DNA of 10,198 nucleotides, from the NCBI GenBank assembly GCA_900551265.1, contig URVL01000072.1:1-10198 (forward strand), read 5' to 3'. The stretch comes from an uncultured Eubacteriales bacterium (GTDB lineage: Bacteria; Bacillota; Clostridia; Oscillospirales; QAMX01). Positions within the stretch are counted from its first letter, which is position 1. Each line of letters opens with the position of its first letter. A program made the position numbers and the translations under genes. Under the pieces are notes generated by a model, which saw nothing but the letters and a program-made list of their open reading frames with translations, was not told the origin of the DNA and ran no database searches. Shown here in pieces: positions 1 to 7,044 of this stretch.

Positions 1-1
1 C

Positions 2-1465
2 CTGAGTGATAAGGCGGCAAATGCGCTTCGTACCCTCGGTATCGGCCGCGGTGACAGCGTGATGTGCCTGCTGAAACGCCGATGGGAGTACTGGTGTATT
101 TCCATGGCGCTTTGCAAGATCGGCGCAACAATAATCCCCGCTACGCATCAATTGACGGCAAAAGATATTCGCTACCGCATGGAAATGGCGGATGTTCGAA
201 TGATTATCGCAGTAGACGATGACTATGTCTGCGGCTGTATTGACGACGTGTTCCAGACTCTTGAGGGCGGACGCATGAAGGCACTTGTTGCCGGAACGCG
301 CGAGGGATATCTTGATTTTTCCCGTATGATAGAGGAATCAAGCGACGACTTTCAGCGTCCGACGGGTGATTCTGCCAGCCGCAACGACGATATTATGCTC
401 TGCTATTTCACAAGCGGCACGACTGGCATGCCTTCCATGGTAGCGCACAATTTTGTCTACCCGCTCGGCCATATTTTGACCGCTAAGTTCTGGCAGGATT
501 TGCGTGAGACGGACCTTCATTTGACTGCCGCCGACACCGGTTGGGCAAAAGCAAGCTGGGGAAAGCTTTACGGTCAATGGATCTGCGGCGCTGCGGTATT
601 TGCCTATGATTACGGTACGCGCTTTCATCCAACAGACTTTTTAAAACTCATTGGAAAGTATCATATTACAACATTTTGCGCCCCTCCGACGATTTATCGC
701 TTCTTTATTAAAGAAAATCTTGAAGACTACGATCTTTCTTCCCTGCGCGCCTGCTATATTGCAGGCGAACCGCTCAATCCGGAAGTCTTTAACCGCTGGC
801 GTGATTATACAGGCATTGAGCTGCGCGAGGGGTTCGGTCAAACGGAAACGCCTGTCATGATTGCTGCCTCTCCCTGGATAAAGCCCAAACCCGGCTCTAC
901 TGGAAAGCCCATGCCCTGGATTAACATCAAATTGCTCGACGATAACGGCAACGAGTGTGAACCCGGCGACGAAGGCGAGATCTGCGTTCCCATTGCAAAC
1001 GGACATCCCGCAGGCCTTTTTGTGGAATACCGGGGTAACCCAAAAAAGAATGCAGAAGCTTTCCGTAACGGCTATTATCATACCGGAGACATGGCCTGGA
1101 TGGACGAAGACGGTTACATCTGGTTTATTGGCCGTAACGACGACGTTATTAAAAGTTCCGGTTACCGCATCGGGCCGTTTGAGGTAGAAAGTGCGCTTTT
1201 AGAGCACCCGGCAGTGCTGGGAGCGGCCATTACTGCGGTCCCGGATCCGCAACGCGGACAAATTGTGAAGGCAACCGTAGTTCTGACACGCGGTTATACG
1301 CCGTCAGATGCACTGATTAAAGAGTTGCAGAACCATGTCAAGCATGTCACCGCGCCTTATAAGTATCCGCGCATTGTAGAGTTCGTGGACAAGCTTCCCA
1401 CAACGATTTCCGGTAAAATCCGGCGTGTTGAAATTCGAAATCGGGATGCAGGAGAAAATAAATGA
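2..1465 (+). CDS. AMP-forming acyl-CoA synthetase, 5'-truncated by the window edge
   Basis: Activates a carboxylic acid to its acyl-CoA through an acyl-adenylate (ANL superfamily, cytosolic). The frame is open from base 2, so the true start lies upstream; 487 residues are visible against roughly 550 for full-length relatives. Visible motifs are the P-loop TSGTTGMPSM (about nt 410-439), the A5 motif GFGQTETP (830-853), YHTGD (1076-1090), GRNDDVIKSSGYRIGP (hinge, from 1130), and the C-terminal TISGKIRR with the catalytic lysine at 1415-1417. The overall pattern resembles the medium-chain/ACSM and benzoate-CoA ligase side of the family, but the substrate cannot be read. Odd: the lysine normally following the proline of the P-loop (PK) is serine here. 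The stop overlaps the start of bioY (ATGA), so the two are translationally coupled. That suggests, but does not prove, a link to biotin or pimelate-like acids. Confidence 0.93.
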   Translation: MSDKAANALRTLGIGRGDSVMCLLKRRWEYWCISMALCKIGATIIPATHQLTAKDIRYRMEMADVRMIIAVDDDYVCGCIDDVFQTLEGGRMKALVAGTREGYLDFSRMIEESSDDFQRPTGDSASRNDDIMLCYFTSGTTGMPSMVAHNFVYPLGHILTAKFWQDLRETDLHLTAADTGWAKASWGKLYGQWICGAAVFAYDYGTRFHPTDFLKLIGKYHITTFCAPPTIYRFFIKENLEDYDLSSLRACYIAGEPLNPEVFNRWRDYTGIELREGFGQTETPVMIAASPWIKPKPGSTGKPMPWINIKLLDDNGNECEPGDEGEICVPIANGHPAGLFVEYRGNPKKNAEAFRNGYYHTGDMAWMDEDGYIWFIGRNDDVIKSSGYRIGPFEVESALLEHPAVLGAAITAVPDPQRGQIVKATVVLTRGYTPSDALIKELQNHVKHVTAPYKYPRIVEFVDKLPTTISGKIRRVEIRNRDAGENK

Positions 1466-2025
1466 AGCCAAACCGGAGTTTAAAGAGATTGGCCGTCACG
1501 GCAATTATGGCCGCCGCGGCCTGTGTACTTGGTCCCATATCCGTACCACTTCCTTTTAGTCTGGTCCCGATTTCCGCCTGTACGCTGGTATTCTATTTAT
1601 TTTCCTATCTGCTGCGCGCGCGCGACTGCGTAGCAGCCTGCATCGTCTACATGTTGCTGGGCATTGTGGGTCTTCCGGTTTTTTCCGGATTCCGCTCCGG
1701 TATCGCTGTCTTTGCCGGGCCGACGGGGGGTTATCTGGTAGGATATCTCTTTCTTTGTATCCTCTGCCCGCTTGCCATTAACCGCTATCCGGAGCGCCGC
1801 CTATTGCATGCTGCGGCCATGACAGTCTCTACAGTACTGCTGTATGCGCTCGGGACCATCTGGTATTCGCTCTATGCACAAATCGGCTTTGGCGCCGCAC
1901 TTACTGCAGCCGTGCTTCCTTTCCTGCCTGGCGACGCGGTTAAAATATTGATTGCACTTTTCATCGGACCTATATTACGGCGTGCCGTTTTGAAAACCGA
2001 ATCATCCCAAGAGCACCGTATTTGA
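1462..2025 (+). CDS. bioY: BioY family biotin transporter, ECF S component
   Basis: Integral membrane substrate-binding subunit for biotin uptake, working with a shared ECF energy module (EcfA, EcfA', EcfT), none of which is in this window. The 187-residue length fits BioY. Hydrophobic segments lie near residues 10-30, 35-52, 58-72, 82-104, 117-140 and 145-172. Family signatures are GLPVFSG (70-76), GPTGGYLVGY (86-95) and PFLPGDAVKI (153-162), where the Asp and Lys belong to the conserved BioY set. The start is fixed by GGAG at 1451-1454, 7 nt before the ATG, and by the 4-bp overlap with the acyl-CoA synthetase stop. No BirA-type operator is visible because the promoter lies upstream of the window. 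Confidence 0.95.
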   Translation: MKPNRSLKRLAVTAIMAAAACVLGPISVPLPFSLVPISACTLVFYLFSYLLRARDCVAACIVYMLLGIVGLPVFSGFRSGIAVFAGPTGGYLVGYLFLCILCPLAINRYPERRLLHAAAMTVSTVLLYALGTIWYSLYAQIGFGAALTAAVLPFLPGDAVKILIALFIGPILRRAVLKTESSQEHRI

Positions 2026-2045
2026 TATACGGTGCTCTTCTTCAT
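2009..2045 (+). terminator. Hairpin terminator at the end of bioY
   Basis: A perfect 13-bp inverted repeat (2009-2021 with 2027-2039, 5-nt loop) contains the bioY stop codon and is followed by the pyrimidine run CTTCTTC. The U-tract is weak, so termination strength is uncertain. The same hairpin lies downstream of the convergent minus-strand gene but has no U-tract in that direction. Confidence 0.6.
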
Positions 2046-2083
2046 AATCGTCTGATGCTGGTGCAGAATTGGCGTTTTTCTTA

Positions 2084-2797
2084 TCACTTTAGTAAAAGGC
2101 CCAGGGAATGATAAATCAAAATAGTCCCGGCAGCAGTTATTACCAGTGGTGTGATTATCCCGGACCATTTCGACATTTTTTCCTGAATGAGACCGTAAAG
2201 CTGGTCAAATCGAGACTGCGCTTTTCGATATATCATATATAGGATCACCAATGGCAAGGTATAGATAACATTATAAAGCAACAAAATCAGCGACACTTGT
2301 GGCAGCGTTAGTTCATAATTCAGCAGGATCGCCAAAAAAGTAAAATACGGGACTGCAGTTGTCAATTCGGAAATTGTCGATCCTACGCCCATGGCAATCA
2401 GCGCTGCAGGCGATACCGCGTGAATCTTGCGGCCCGCTTTCCGCCCTTCGTTTTGCCCTTCGGGACTCAGCGCTTTCTTCAATTCTTTGATCTGCCTGTT
2501 CTGAACGAGAAGCCCTCCTCCAATTAAAAATGCGATTCCGACAATCAACTCAGCTACAAATAATGCAAAACTGTGATGTGTGATTAATCGTTGAACAACA
2601 GCTTCCAAAAAGGCTGCCAGGCCGTAATAGACCAAAAAGCCACCGATCAGATTTGTGACTCCCGTAGGAACAATAAAGTACCAAATATCTCTCGGTTTCT
2701 TTACCAGTCCCTGTAACACAAACTGCTGTAAAATAGCAAATGGATTTAAACTATCCGCCGCACTCGTTACAATTGTCGACAAGAAAAGGCTCATCAT
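2084..2797 (-). CDS. GAP/LysE-like multi-spanning membrane protein under riboswitch control
   Basis: A 237-residue protein with about six hydrophobic segments (near residues 1-28, 40-66, 75-100, 130-160, 165-192, 212-236) and a basic loop at about 101-126. The N-terminal DSLNPFAI and the mid-protein SELTTAVPYF match the pattern I associate with the GAP (Sap, sulfolipid-1-addressing) group related to LysE/CcdA-type transporters. This assignment is from memory of the family, not a search. The start is set by AGGAGGT at 2804-2811, about 7 nt from the ATG. The leader carries a ykkC-class riboswitch and overlapping terminator, so the gene should be induced by the riboswitch ligand, most likely guanidine. 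The inferred role is an exporter or membrane factor in guanidine relief. It lacks the size and topology of the usual SMR guanidine exporters. It could instead be a DsbD/CcdA-like protein, but no redox Cys pair is present. Confidence 0.8.
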   Translation of the reverse strand: MMSLFLSTIVTSAADSLNPFAILQQFVLQGLVKKPRDIWYFIVPTGVTNLIGGFLVYYGLAAFLEAVVQRLITHHSFALFVAELIVGIAFLIGGGLLVQNRQIKELKKALSPEGQNEGRKAGRKIHAVSPAALIAMGVGSTISELTTAVPYFTFLAILLNYELTLPQVSLILLLYNVIYTLPLVILYMIYRKAQSRFDQLYGLIQEKMSKWSGIITPLVITAAGTILIYHSLGLLLK

Positions 2798-2833
2798 ACA
2801 TGATACCTCCTAATATTTTTTCTGCTTTTTGGG

Positions 2834-2877
2834 GCAAAAAAAATAAGCCCAGGAGTTATCAGATAACTCCTGGGCTT
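2834..2877 (-). terminator. Riboswitch expression-platform terminator
   Basis: A near-perfect inverted repeat (2845-2860 with 2862-2877) forms a stem of about 14 bp with a 5-nt loop on the minus strand and is followed by eight U residues (2843-2836). Its 5' arm overlaps the conserved 3' strand of the aptamer, so ligand binding should block the hairpin and allow read-through into the membrane-protein gene. Confidence 0.92.
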
Positions 2878-2962
2878 TTCTCCCACCGTGTACATAACCA
2901 AATGGATTATGCGTCTTCTCTCGGACCAGACCAGACAGTACGGCTGCGGAACCCTAGAAAAC
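2867..2962 (-). promoter_or_regulatory. ykkC-class riboswitch aptamer, probably guanidine-I
   Basis: Read on the minus strand, the leader carries the conserved ykkC/yxkD elements in order: CTAGGGTTCCG (2957-2947), GGTCCGAGAG (2927-2918), ACACGG (2891-2886), and GGGAGAAAAGCCC leading into AGGAG (2884-2867). Between the second and third elements is a short variable hairpin. The 3' strand of the aptamer doubles as the 5' arm of the downstream terminator, the usual ON-switch arrangement of this class. Subtype 1 (guanidine) fits best by eye. The related ppGpp, PRPP and nucleotide-diphosphate subtypes differ at a few core positions that need alignment to exclude. Confidence 0.9.
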
Positions 2963-2978
2963 TAAAGCAGATTATTTT

Positions 2979-3007
2979 TTTATATCATATTCCTTTTGTT
3001 TTGTCAA
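2979..3007 (-). promoter_or_regulatory. Sigma-A promoter of the riboswitch transcript
   Basis: On the minus strand a perfect TTGACA (-35, 3007-3002) is separated by exactly 17 bp from TATAAA (-10, 2984-2979). Transcription should start near 2972, about 15 nt before the first conserved riboswitch element. Confidence 0.88.
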
Positions 3008-3065
3008 GCGTAAGCTAAAAATCATATTTGAAATGCTGATAACGTACAGGCTGCCCCTATACTGG

Positions 3066-3094
3066 TTGACACTCGCCTTTTGTTATGTTAGTAT
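3066..3094 (+). promoter_or_regulatory. Sigma-A promoter of the cupin gene
   Basis: A perfect TTGACA (3066-3071) lies 17 bp from TAGTAT (3089-3094). It points away from the riboswitch promoter, so the two genes are divergently transcribed from separate promoters with their -35 boxes about 58 bp apart. Confidence 0.8.
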
Positions 3095-3127
3095 TTCCAT
3101 AAGATATATCGATAAGGAGGAGCAATT

Positions 3128-3502
3128 ATGAACCATTTACCTTTTGATATTAACGAGGTGAAGTGGCAGGATTTCGGCGAGGGCATTAAGTCCTGCGTCT
3201 GGAAACCTGACGAAAAATGCTGCGTGCAGTACTGGGAAATTCAACCCGGCATTGGCGCTGCGCCACATTCTCACGCGGCAGAACAAATTACGTACGTCCA
3301 AACTGGCTATATGAATCTCTATATGGATGGCAAGGTCTATGACTTGGGACCGGGTTGCTTTGCCCGCATTCCATCCAATGTGGAACATTCTACAAAGAAT
3401 GTTGGTCAAAGCGTCGTCGTAAACATTGACTTTTTTATCCCCGATCGCGATGATCGCGTTGAAAGTGAAAAAATTGCGGACTTGGGACATCATTGGGAAT
3501 AA
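3128..3502 (+). CDS. Small single-domain cupin protein
   Basis: A 124-residue soluble protein with one cupin barrel. Cupin motif 1 is visible as PHSHAAEQITYVQTG (about residues 46-60), with the two His and the Glu that usually bind the metal. Motif 2 appears as PGCFARIPSNVEHSTKN, with the third His ligand at EHS. Complete ligands suggest a metal-binding cupin, but the reaction or ligand cannot be deduced. AAGGAGG at 3114-3120 is well spaced from the ATG. It is a single-gene unit with its own promoter and terminator. Its position divergent from the riboswitch gene may be coincidental. Confidence 0.9.
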   Translation: MNHLPFDINEVKWQDFGEGIKSCVWKPDEKCCVQYWEIQPGIGAAPHSHAAEQITYVQTGYMNLYMDGKVYDLGPGCFARIPSNVEHSTKNVGQSVVVNIDFFIPDRDDRVESEKIADLGHHWE

Positions 3503-3532
3503 GCCTATATCATTGAAATAACAAAATATCTG

Positions 3533-3570
3533 TGGGGGTCCATGATATCATGAACCCCCAAGCTTTTTAA
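3533..3570 (+). terminator. Intrinsic terminator of the cupin gene
   Basis: An almost perfect palindrome (TGGGGG arm at 3533-3538, CCCCCA arm at 3555-3560, one mismatch in the stem) is followed by AGCTTTTTAA. It lies 30 bp past the cupin stop. Confidence 0.85.
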
Positions 3571-3577
3571 TTGTGAC

Positions 3578-3613
3578 AGAAAATCTTCCGGCAGGAAAGT
3601 CTTCTGCCGGAAG
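3578..3613 (-). terminator. Intrinsic terminator of the pit-DUF47 operon
   Basis: A perfect 10-bp GC-rich stem (CTTCCGGCAG at 3585-3594 with CTGCCGGAAG at 3604-3613) is followed on the minus strand by ATTTTCTG. It lies 35 bp beyond the DUF47 stop codon and is convergent with the cupin terminator. Confidence 0.8.
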
Positions 3614-3648
3614 GTTCGCTACAAAACAGTCTGCTGGATACACGAAAA

Positions 3649-4272
3649 TCAGGTGTTTTTCATAATGACACTTTCAATCACATCCGCTACATGTTCGCAA
3701 GCATCAATACATTTTTCCATATAAATATAAATTTCGCGCCACGCAATAATCTCAATTGGATCCGTTGAATCCGTATGAAGTTTTCTCATAGAAGAAATAA
3801 ACAGACGGTCGCCCTCTTCCTCCAGCGCATTGATCTCCACAATCAAATCGTGCAGGCCCTGGTCACGCTTGAAATCCGGAAACTTTTGCATCAAGCTGCG
3901 CATGGTATCGCAGCAACGTATCAAAAGCTTTGCAAATCGAATCATTTCCGGGTTAATCAGGGTCACATTATTTACATACACACGCAAAAGGACATCCTCA
4001 ATGCAGTCCGTTACTTCATCAATATTCTGACTCAAGGATATAATATCCTCACGCTCGATCGGCGTAATGAACGCGCGCATCAATTCAGCCATCATCTCGT
4101 GCTTACGGCTGTCGCCCTCATGCTCAATTGTATGCATTTGCTCTATTTTGCCGGGTAAGCTTTTAATGTCAAAACCGCCAAGTGTTTCTTCCAGCAATGT
4201 CGCCGCCTTGCAGGCACATGCCGCACACTCAATAAAATTGTCAAAATAAAACTGTTCACCTTTTTTCGACAT
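3649..4272 (-). CDS. DUF47 / PhoU-like phosphate transport accessory protein
   Basis: A 207-residue, mostly helical acidic protein of the DUF47 (PhoU-like, Pit accessory) family, a four-helix-bundle partner that in known systems affects activity of the adjacent PiT transporter. Typical sequence is seen in the N-terminal FYDNF-like FYFDNF, the HTIEHEGDSRKHEMM helix, and the FITPIEREDIISLSQNIDEV segment, which carries the metal-binding-type Glu/Asp cluster. An upstream in-frame ATG at 4335 exists but runs back into the pit gene. The ATG at 4272 is preferred because AAGGAG lies at 4280-4285, 7 nt away, and the protein then begins MSKKGEQFYF as is usual. It is 11 nt downstream of pit and cotranscribed with it. 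Confidence 0.9.
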   Translation of the reverse strand: MSKKGEQFYFDNFIECAACACKAATLLEETLGGFDIKSLPGKIEQMHTIEHEGDSRKHEMMAELMRAFITPIEREDIISLSQNIDEVTDCIEDVLLRVYVNNVTLINPEMIRFAKLLIRCCDTMRSLMQKFPDFKRDQGLHDLIVEINALEEEGDRLFISSMRKLHTDSTDPIEIIAWREIYIYMEKCIDACEHVADVIESVIMKNT

Positions 4273-4283
4273 AATTGTTCTCC

Positions 4284-5336
4284 TTAAAAAATTAACATGA
4301 AAAGTTTTGCCATCAAAAAGCCGATTAAACCGCAACCCGGAAAAGTTAGAACCCAGGTGAGCACCATTTCCTTCACGACCTTAAAGTTCACCGCCGACAT
4401 ACGCTTCACAGCGCCGACGCCCATGATCGCAGTCGTCTTCGTATGTGTCGTGCTGACCGGGATACCAAAAACCGAGGAAAGCAACAGGCAAAGCGCCGAA
4501 GCAATATCTGCGGAAAAACCCTGGTACTTTTCCAGCCGCACCATGTCCATACCAACAGACTTAATAATCTTCTTGCCGCCAACCGAAGTACCCAGGCCCA
4601 TGACAACCGAGCACAGAAGCATCATCCAGATCGGAAGCTGTACGCCGGCAGTATTGTCGCCGCCGTTTGCAAGCACAATTCCCAGCATCAGGACACCAAT
4701 AAACTTCTGCCCATCCTGCGCGCCATGCATAAACGACATTGCGGCACCGCCAAAAATCTGTGCGCCTCTGAAAAACGTATTTGCCTGGCGCCGATCCATC
4801 TTCCGGCAAAAGGTGACAACTAACTTGCAAATCAAATAACCGCTGCCAAAACCCAAAAGCGTTGAAAGCACCAATCCATACAGGACCTTTACCCACTCTT
4901 CGCCGTTGATACCGGAAAACCCGCCCTGTAATGCAATTGCCGCGCCGGAAATGCCCGCAATCAGTGCATGGCTTTCGCTCGTCGGGATACCAAAATACCA
5001 CGCGGCTACCGCCCAAATGACAATGGCAAAAAGCGCAGCGCACAGAGCAATGAGCGCCACATCGTTATGCCCGGCAAAGTTAACCATGTTGCTGATGGTC
5101 ATTGCCACGGTGGCATTGACCATCGTCATGACCAGCACCCCAAAAAAATTGAAGACCGCAGACATAACAATCGCAGCAGTTACTCCCATTGAACGGGTCG
5201 AAACGCACGTCGCAATCGCATTTGGCGCATCTGTCCACCCGTTAACAAAAATAACCCCCAGCGTTAAAAGTACAGTGACAAGTAACGCCGGATTTGTTGT
5301 AATCTGCTGCCATGCGGAGGAAAATGACATATCCAT
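4284..5336 (-). CDS. pit: PiT family inorganic phosphate transporter
   Basis: A 350-residue membrane transporter for inorganic phosphate (or metal-phosphate), ion-coupled in known members. The two inverted PiT repeats are visible. The first has GWTDAPNAIATCVSTR (residues 33-48) and GIPTSESHALIAGISGA (116-132). The second has MHGAQDGQKFIGV (203-215) and GIPVSTTHTKTTAIMGVG (291-308). Around ten hydrophobic segments cover most of the chain. Coupling with the DUF47 gene is the standard arrangement. The start is uncertain by two codons: ATGs occur at 5336 and 5330, and the nearest AAGGA is about 13 nt upstream, longer than ideal. Its upstream region holds tandem repeats that could be a phosphate-regulator operator. 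Confidence 0.95.
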   Translation of the reverse strand: MDMSFSSAWQQITTNPALLVTVLLTLGVIFVNGWTDAPNAIATCVSTRSMGVTAAIVMSAVFNFFGVLVMTMVNATVAMTISNMVNFAGHNDVALIALCAALFAIVIWAVAAWYFGIPTSESHALIAGISGAAIALQGGFSGINGEEWVKVLYGLVLSTLLGFGSGYLICKLVVTFCRKMDRRQANTFFRGAQIFGGAAMSFMHGAQDGQKFIGVLMLGIVLANGGDNTAGVQLPIWMMLLCSVVMGLGTSVGGKKIIKSVGMDMVRLEKYQGFSADIASALCLLLSSVFGIPVSTTHTKTTAIMGVGAVKRMSAVNFKVVKEMVLTWVLTFPGCGLIGFLMAKLFMLIF

Positions 5337-5464
5337 GGTGCTTTTCCATTCCTTTTTACAATCTTAGACAAAAAACAGCCTCTTCCATGATGTAAGCCGC
5401 AATTTACCCGTTATATTTATAATTTTAACATAAAAGCGACATAAAGTAAAGAAGCTCGCTATAA

Positions 5465-5502
5465 TTTAACGTAGATTTAACGTAGATTAAGTCATATTAA
5501 GT
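5465..5502. promoter_or_regulatory. Tandem 10-11 bp repeats, possible PhoP operator
   Basis: Four AT-rich hexamer-like units recur with near helical spacing: TTTAACG at 5465 and 5476, then ATTAAGT at 5486 and 5496. On the minus strand they read as TTAAT/TTAAAT repeats about 130-170 bp upstream of pit. PhoP/PhoB operators are tandem repeats with 11-bp period, and phosphate transporters are frequent targets, so a Pho-type operator is plausible. The units do not fully match the Bacillus TTAACA consensus. The rest of the 5337-5556 intergenic stretch shows no gene; a palindrome TTTACGTAAA lies at 5511-5520. Confidence 0.4.
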
Positions 5503-5556
5503 AAAAACAATTTACGTAAAATCATATAATGCCTTTATTTCATATAAATTTGACCT

Positions 5557-6123
5557 TCACACGATTCTTACACGGTACTTTTTCATCCAGTAATTGACTT
5601 GCAGCATATAGGCAATTGTCTGCGGTATCGTCATGAGTTGACCGTACCATGGCACAGAGAGCGCACTGTTAAAAAGCCGTTCCAGCGCTGCGGCGTCTAC
5701 AATAGAGAGCAGCGGCGACGAGGAATCCCGCAACACGTCGCGCAATTCACTTGCAACAGCTTCCAAATAGCCCGGATGATGGGTTTTGGGATAAGGGCTT
5801 TTTTTGCGCCACAATACTTCTTCTGGCAGCAGCCCTGCCATTGCCTGCCTTAGAAGACCCTTTTCACAGTTTCTGTAATCTTTATACTCCCATGGCACAG
5901 CATAAAGATATTCTGCGATTCTATAATCGCAAAACGGTACTCTCACCTCCAGGCCGCTATACATGCTCATACGGTCTTTGCGGTCGAGCAGCGTCTGCAT
6001 GAACCACTTAAAATTCAAATAAATCATTTCCTTCATGCGCCGTTCTTCCCGCGTACGTGACGGCAACACCGGCGTTTCCTCCAGTGTTGCGCGGTAGCGC
6101 TCGTCTACATAAGCGTCAAGGTA
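5557..6123 (-). pseudogene. asnB: 3' remnant of asparagine synthetase asnB
   Basis: The last 188 residues of a glutamine-hydrolysing asparagine synthetase (AsnB makes Asn from Asp, Gln and ATP; full proteins are about 600 residues). Recognised from YVDERYRATLEE through DRKDRMSM, RVPFCDYRIAEYLY and KSPYPKTHHPGYL to the stop. The amidotransferase domain and the ATP-binding part are missing and replaced by terminase sequence. No second asnB piece is in the window. Confidence 0.88.
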
Positions 6124-7044
6124 TCCGCGTTCCTTGATGATGTTGGCGCTCTGCTCGTTTGACAACCTGTTCCGGTAGATTTCGTCTATCAGATAAATCG
6201 TTTCCCGCGCCTTGTCGTAATGCGCGCGAATGAATGCAAACGGGTCCGGCATATATCCCCAGTCAACGCCCTGATAAATCCGATCAAAAGAGGCAATTTC
6301 GCGGTCTGTGATCTCCCGCAGCTCCAGATTGTCAAAGACGTTTCCACCGGTTCCAACCGGTATTCCCAGGTATTCATGCCGGTAGGCGCGCTCGTCCGTT
6401 TCCCTCAGGTGCTCTGCCTCCCGGAGGAACTGTTCGCCCAGCCACGCAGGCGGCGCGTCCAAATATGTGCTCTTATGACAGAGCCGGTCTGCCCGTTCCT
6501 CCAGGCTGTCACGGTTTGCCCAGTTATCCCGGGAGACCGGCGGATTATAGCTTTCAAAATTCCAGAACCGCGGCCCGCCGCGCATGGTGGACTGCAAAAC
6601 CGTACGAATCTCCGCGCGGCCCGCAAACTGGTCCTTTTCCTCAAAATGCGTCACGGCAAGATACCCGAACGGCACTTTAATCGACTTGATTTTCATGGGG
6701 TCGTCCGCGCCGCGAAACAGAATTTTTTGCCCCGTCGGCCGGTAAATCAGCTCCATGGGCTGTACCTTGGCTTCCCAGTATGCGGCCATGCCGAGCGTAT
6801 CGATTGCCCATAGATACTGCGCATAGACGCTGTCACGGATGGTATTGGCGACCTTGCGCAGCACCAGCGCATGCGTGCCGGGATTCGTTACCAGAAGCAG
6901 CGGCACAAGCAGCGACACACAGGAGGACTTTAAGGATCCGCGCCCGCCGGAGAGATCGTAGTGCGTGTGGCCATGCTGGAACACGTCGCGGGCAAGCAGA
7001 TGAAACGCGGGGCCGAGGACGCGCGACAAACGGACCTCAGACAT
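5557..7044 (-). CDS. Chimeric ORF: phage terminase large subunit N-part fused to AsnB C-part
   Basis: One uninterrupted 495-codon frame made of two unrelated proteins. Residues 1 to about 307 are a PBSX-type terminase large subunit: the ATPase P-loop GGRGSLKSS (33-41), a Walker-B-like THFEEKDQF segment (about 132-140), and the start of the nuclease domain with GVDWGY (259-264). The frame then changes near nt 6110-6130 into asparagine synthetase B: RKDRMSMYSGLEVRVPF, WRKKSPYPKTHHP and the AsnB C-terminus. TerL lacks its later nuclease motifs, and AsnB lacks its glutaminase domain and the PP-loop SGGxDS, so neither activity is expected. The ATG at 7044, overlapping the end of terS, is chosen over 7131 because the protein then begins MSEVRLS as TerL proteins do. 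Either a real deletion fusion or an assembly chimera. Confidence 0.9.
   Translation of the reverse strand: MSEVRLSRVLGPAFHLLARDVFQHGHTHYDLSGGRGSLKSSCVSLLVPLLLVTNPGTHALVLRKVANTIRDSVYAQYLWAIDTLGMAAYWEAKVQPMELIYRPTGQKILFRGADDPMKIKSIKVPFGYLAVTHFEEKDQFAGRAEIRTVLQSTMRGGPRFWNFESYNPPVSRDNWANRDSLEERADRLCHKSTYLDAPPAWLGEQFLREAEHLRETDERAYRHEYLGIPVGTGGNVFDNLELREITDREIASFDRIYQGVDWGYMPDPFAFIRAHYDKARETIYLIDEIYRNRLSNEQSANIIKERGYLDAYVDERYRATLEETPVLPSRTREERRMKEMIYLNFKWFMQTLLDRKDRMSMYSGLEVRVPFCDYRIAEYLYAVPWEYKDYRNCEKGLLRQAMAGLLPEEVLWRKKSPYPKTHHPGYLEAVASELRDVLRDSSSPLLSIVDAAALERLFNSALSVPWYGQLMTIPQTIAYMLQVNYWMKKYRVRIV

Noticed and set aside
2740..3018. Plus-strand 92-codon ORF over the riboswitch region
   Set aside because: It runs antisense through the aptamer, terminator and promoter, has no ribosome site and no recognisable protein pattern.
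4297..4839. Plus-strand 180-codon ORF within pit
   Set aside because: Antisense shadow of the clearly recognisable PiT gene; no ribosome site or family motif.
6090..6150. The terL/asnB junction as a phage attachment site
   Set aside because: No integrase gene, no core direct repeat visible in the window, and terL is not expected next to attP; recombination or misassembly explains it better.
6220..6813. Plus-strand 197-codon ORF opposite the terminase part
   Set aside because: Antisense of a TerL frame with P-loop and nuclease motifs; composition is that of a shadow frame.
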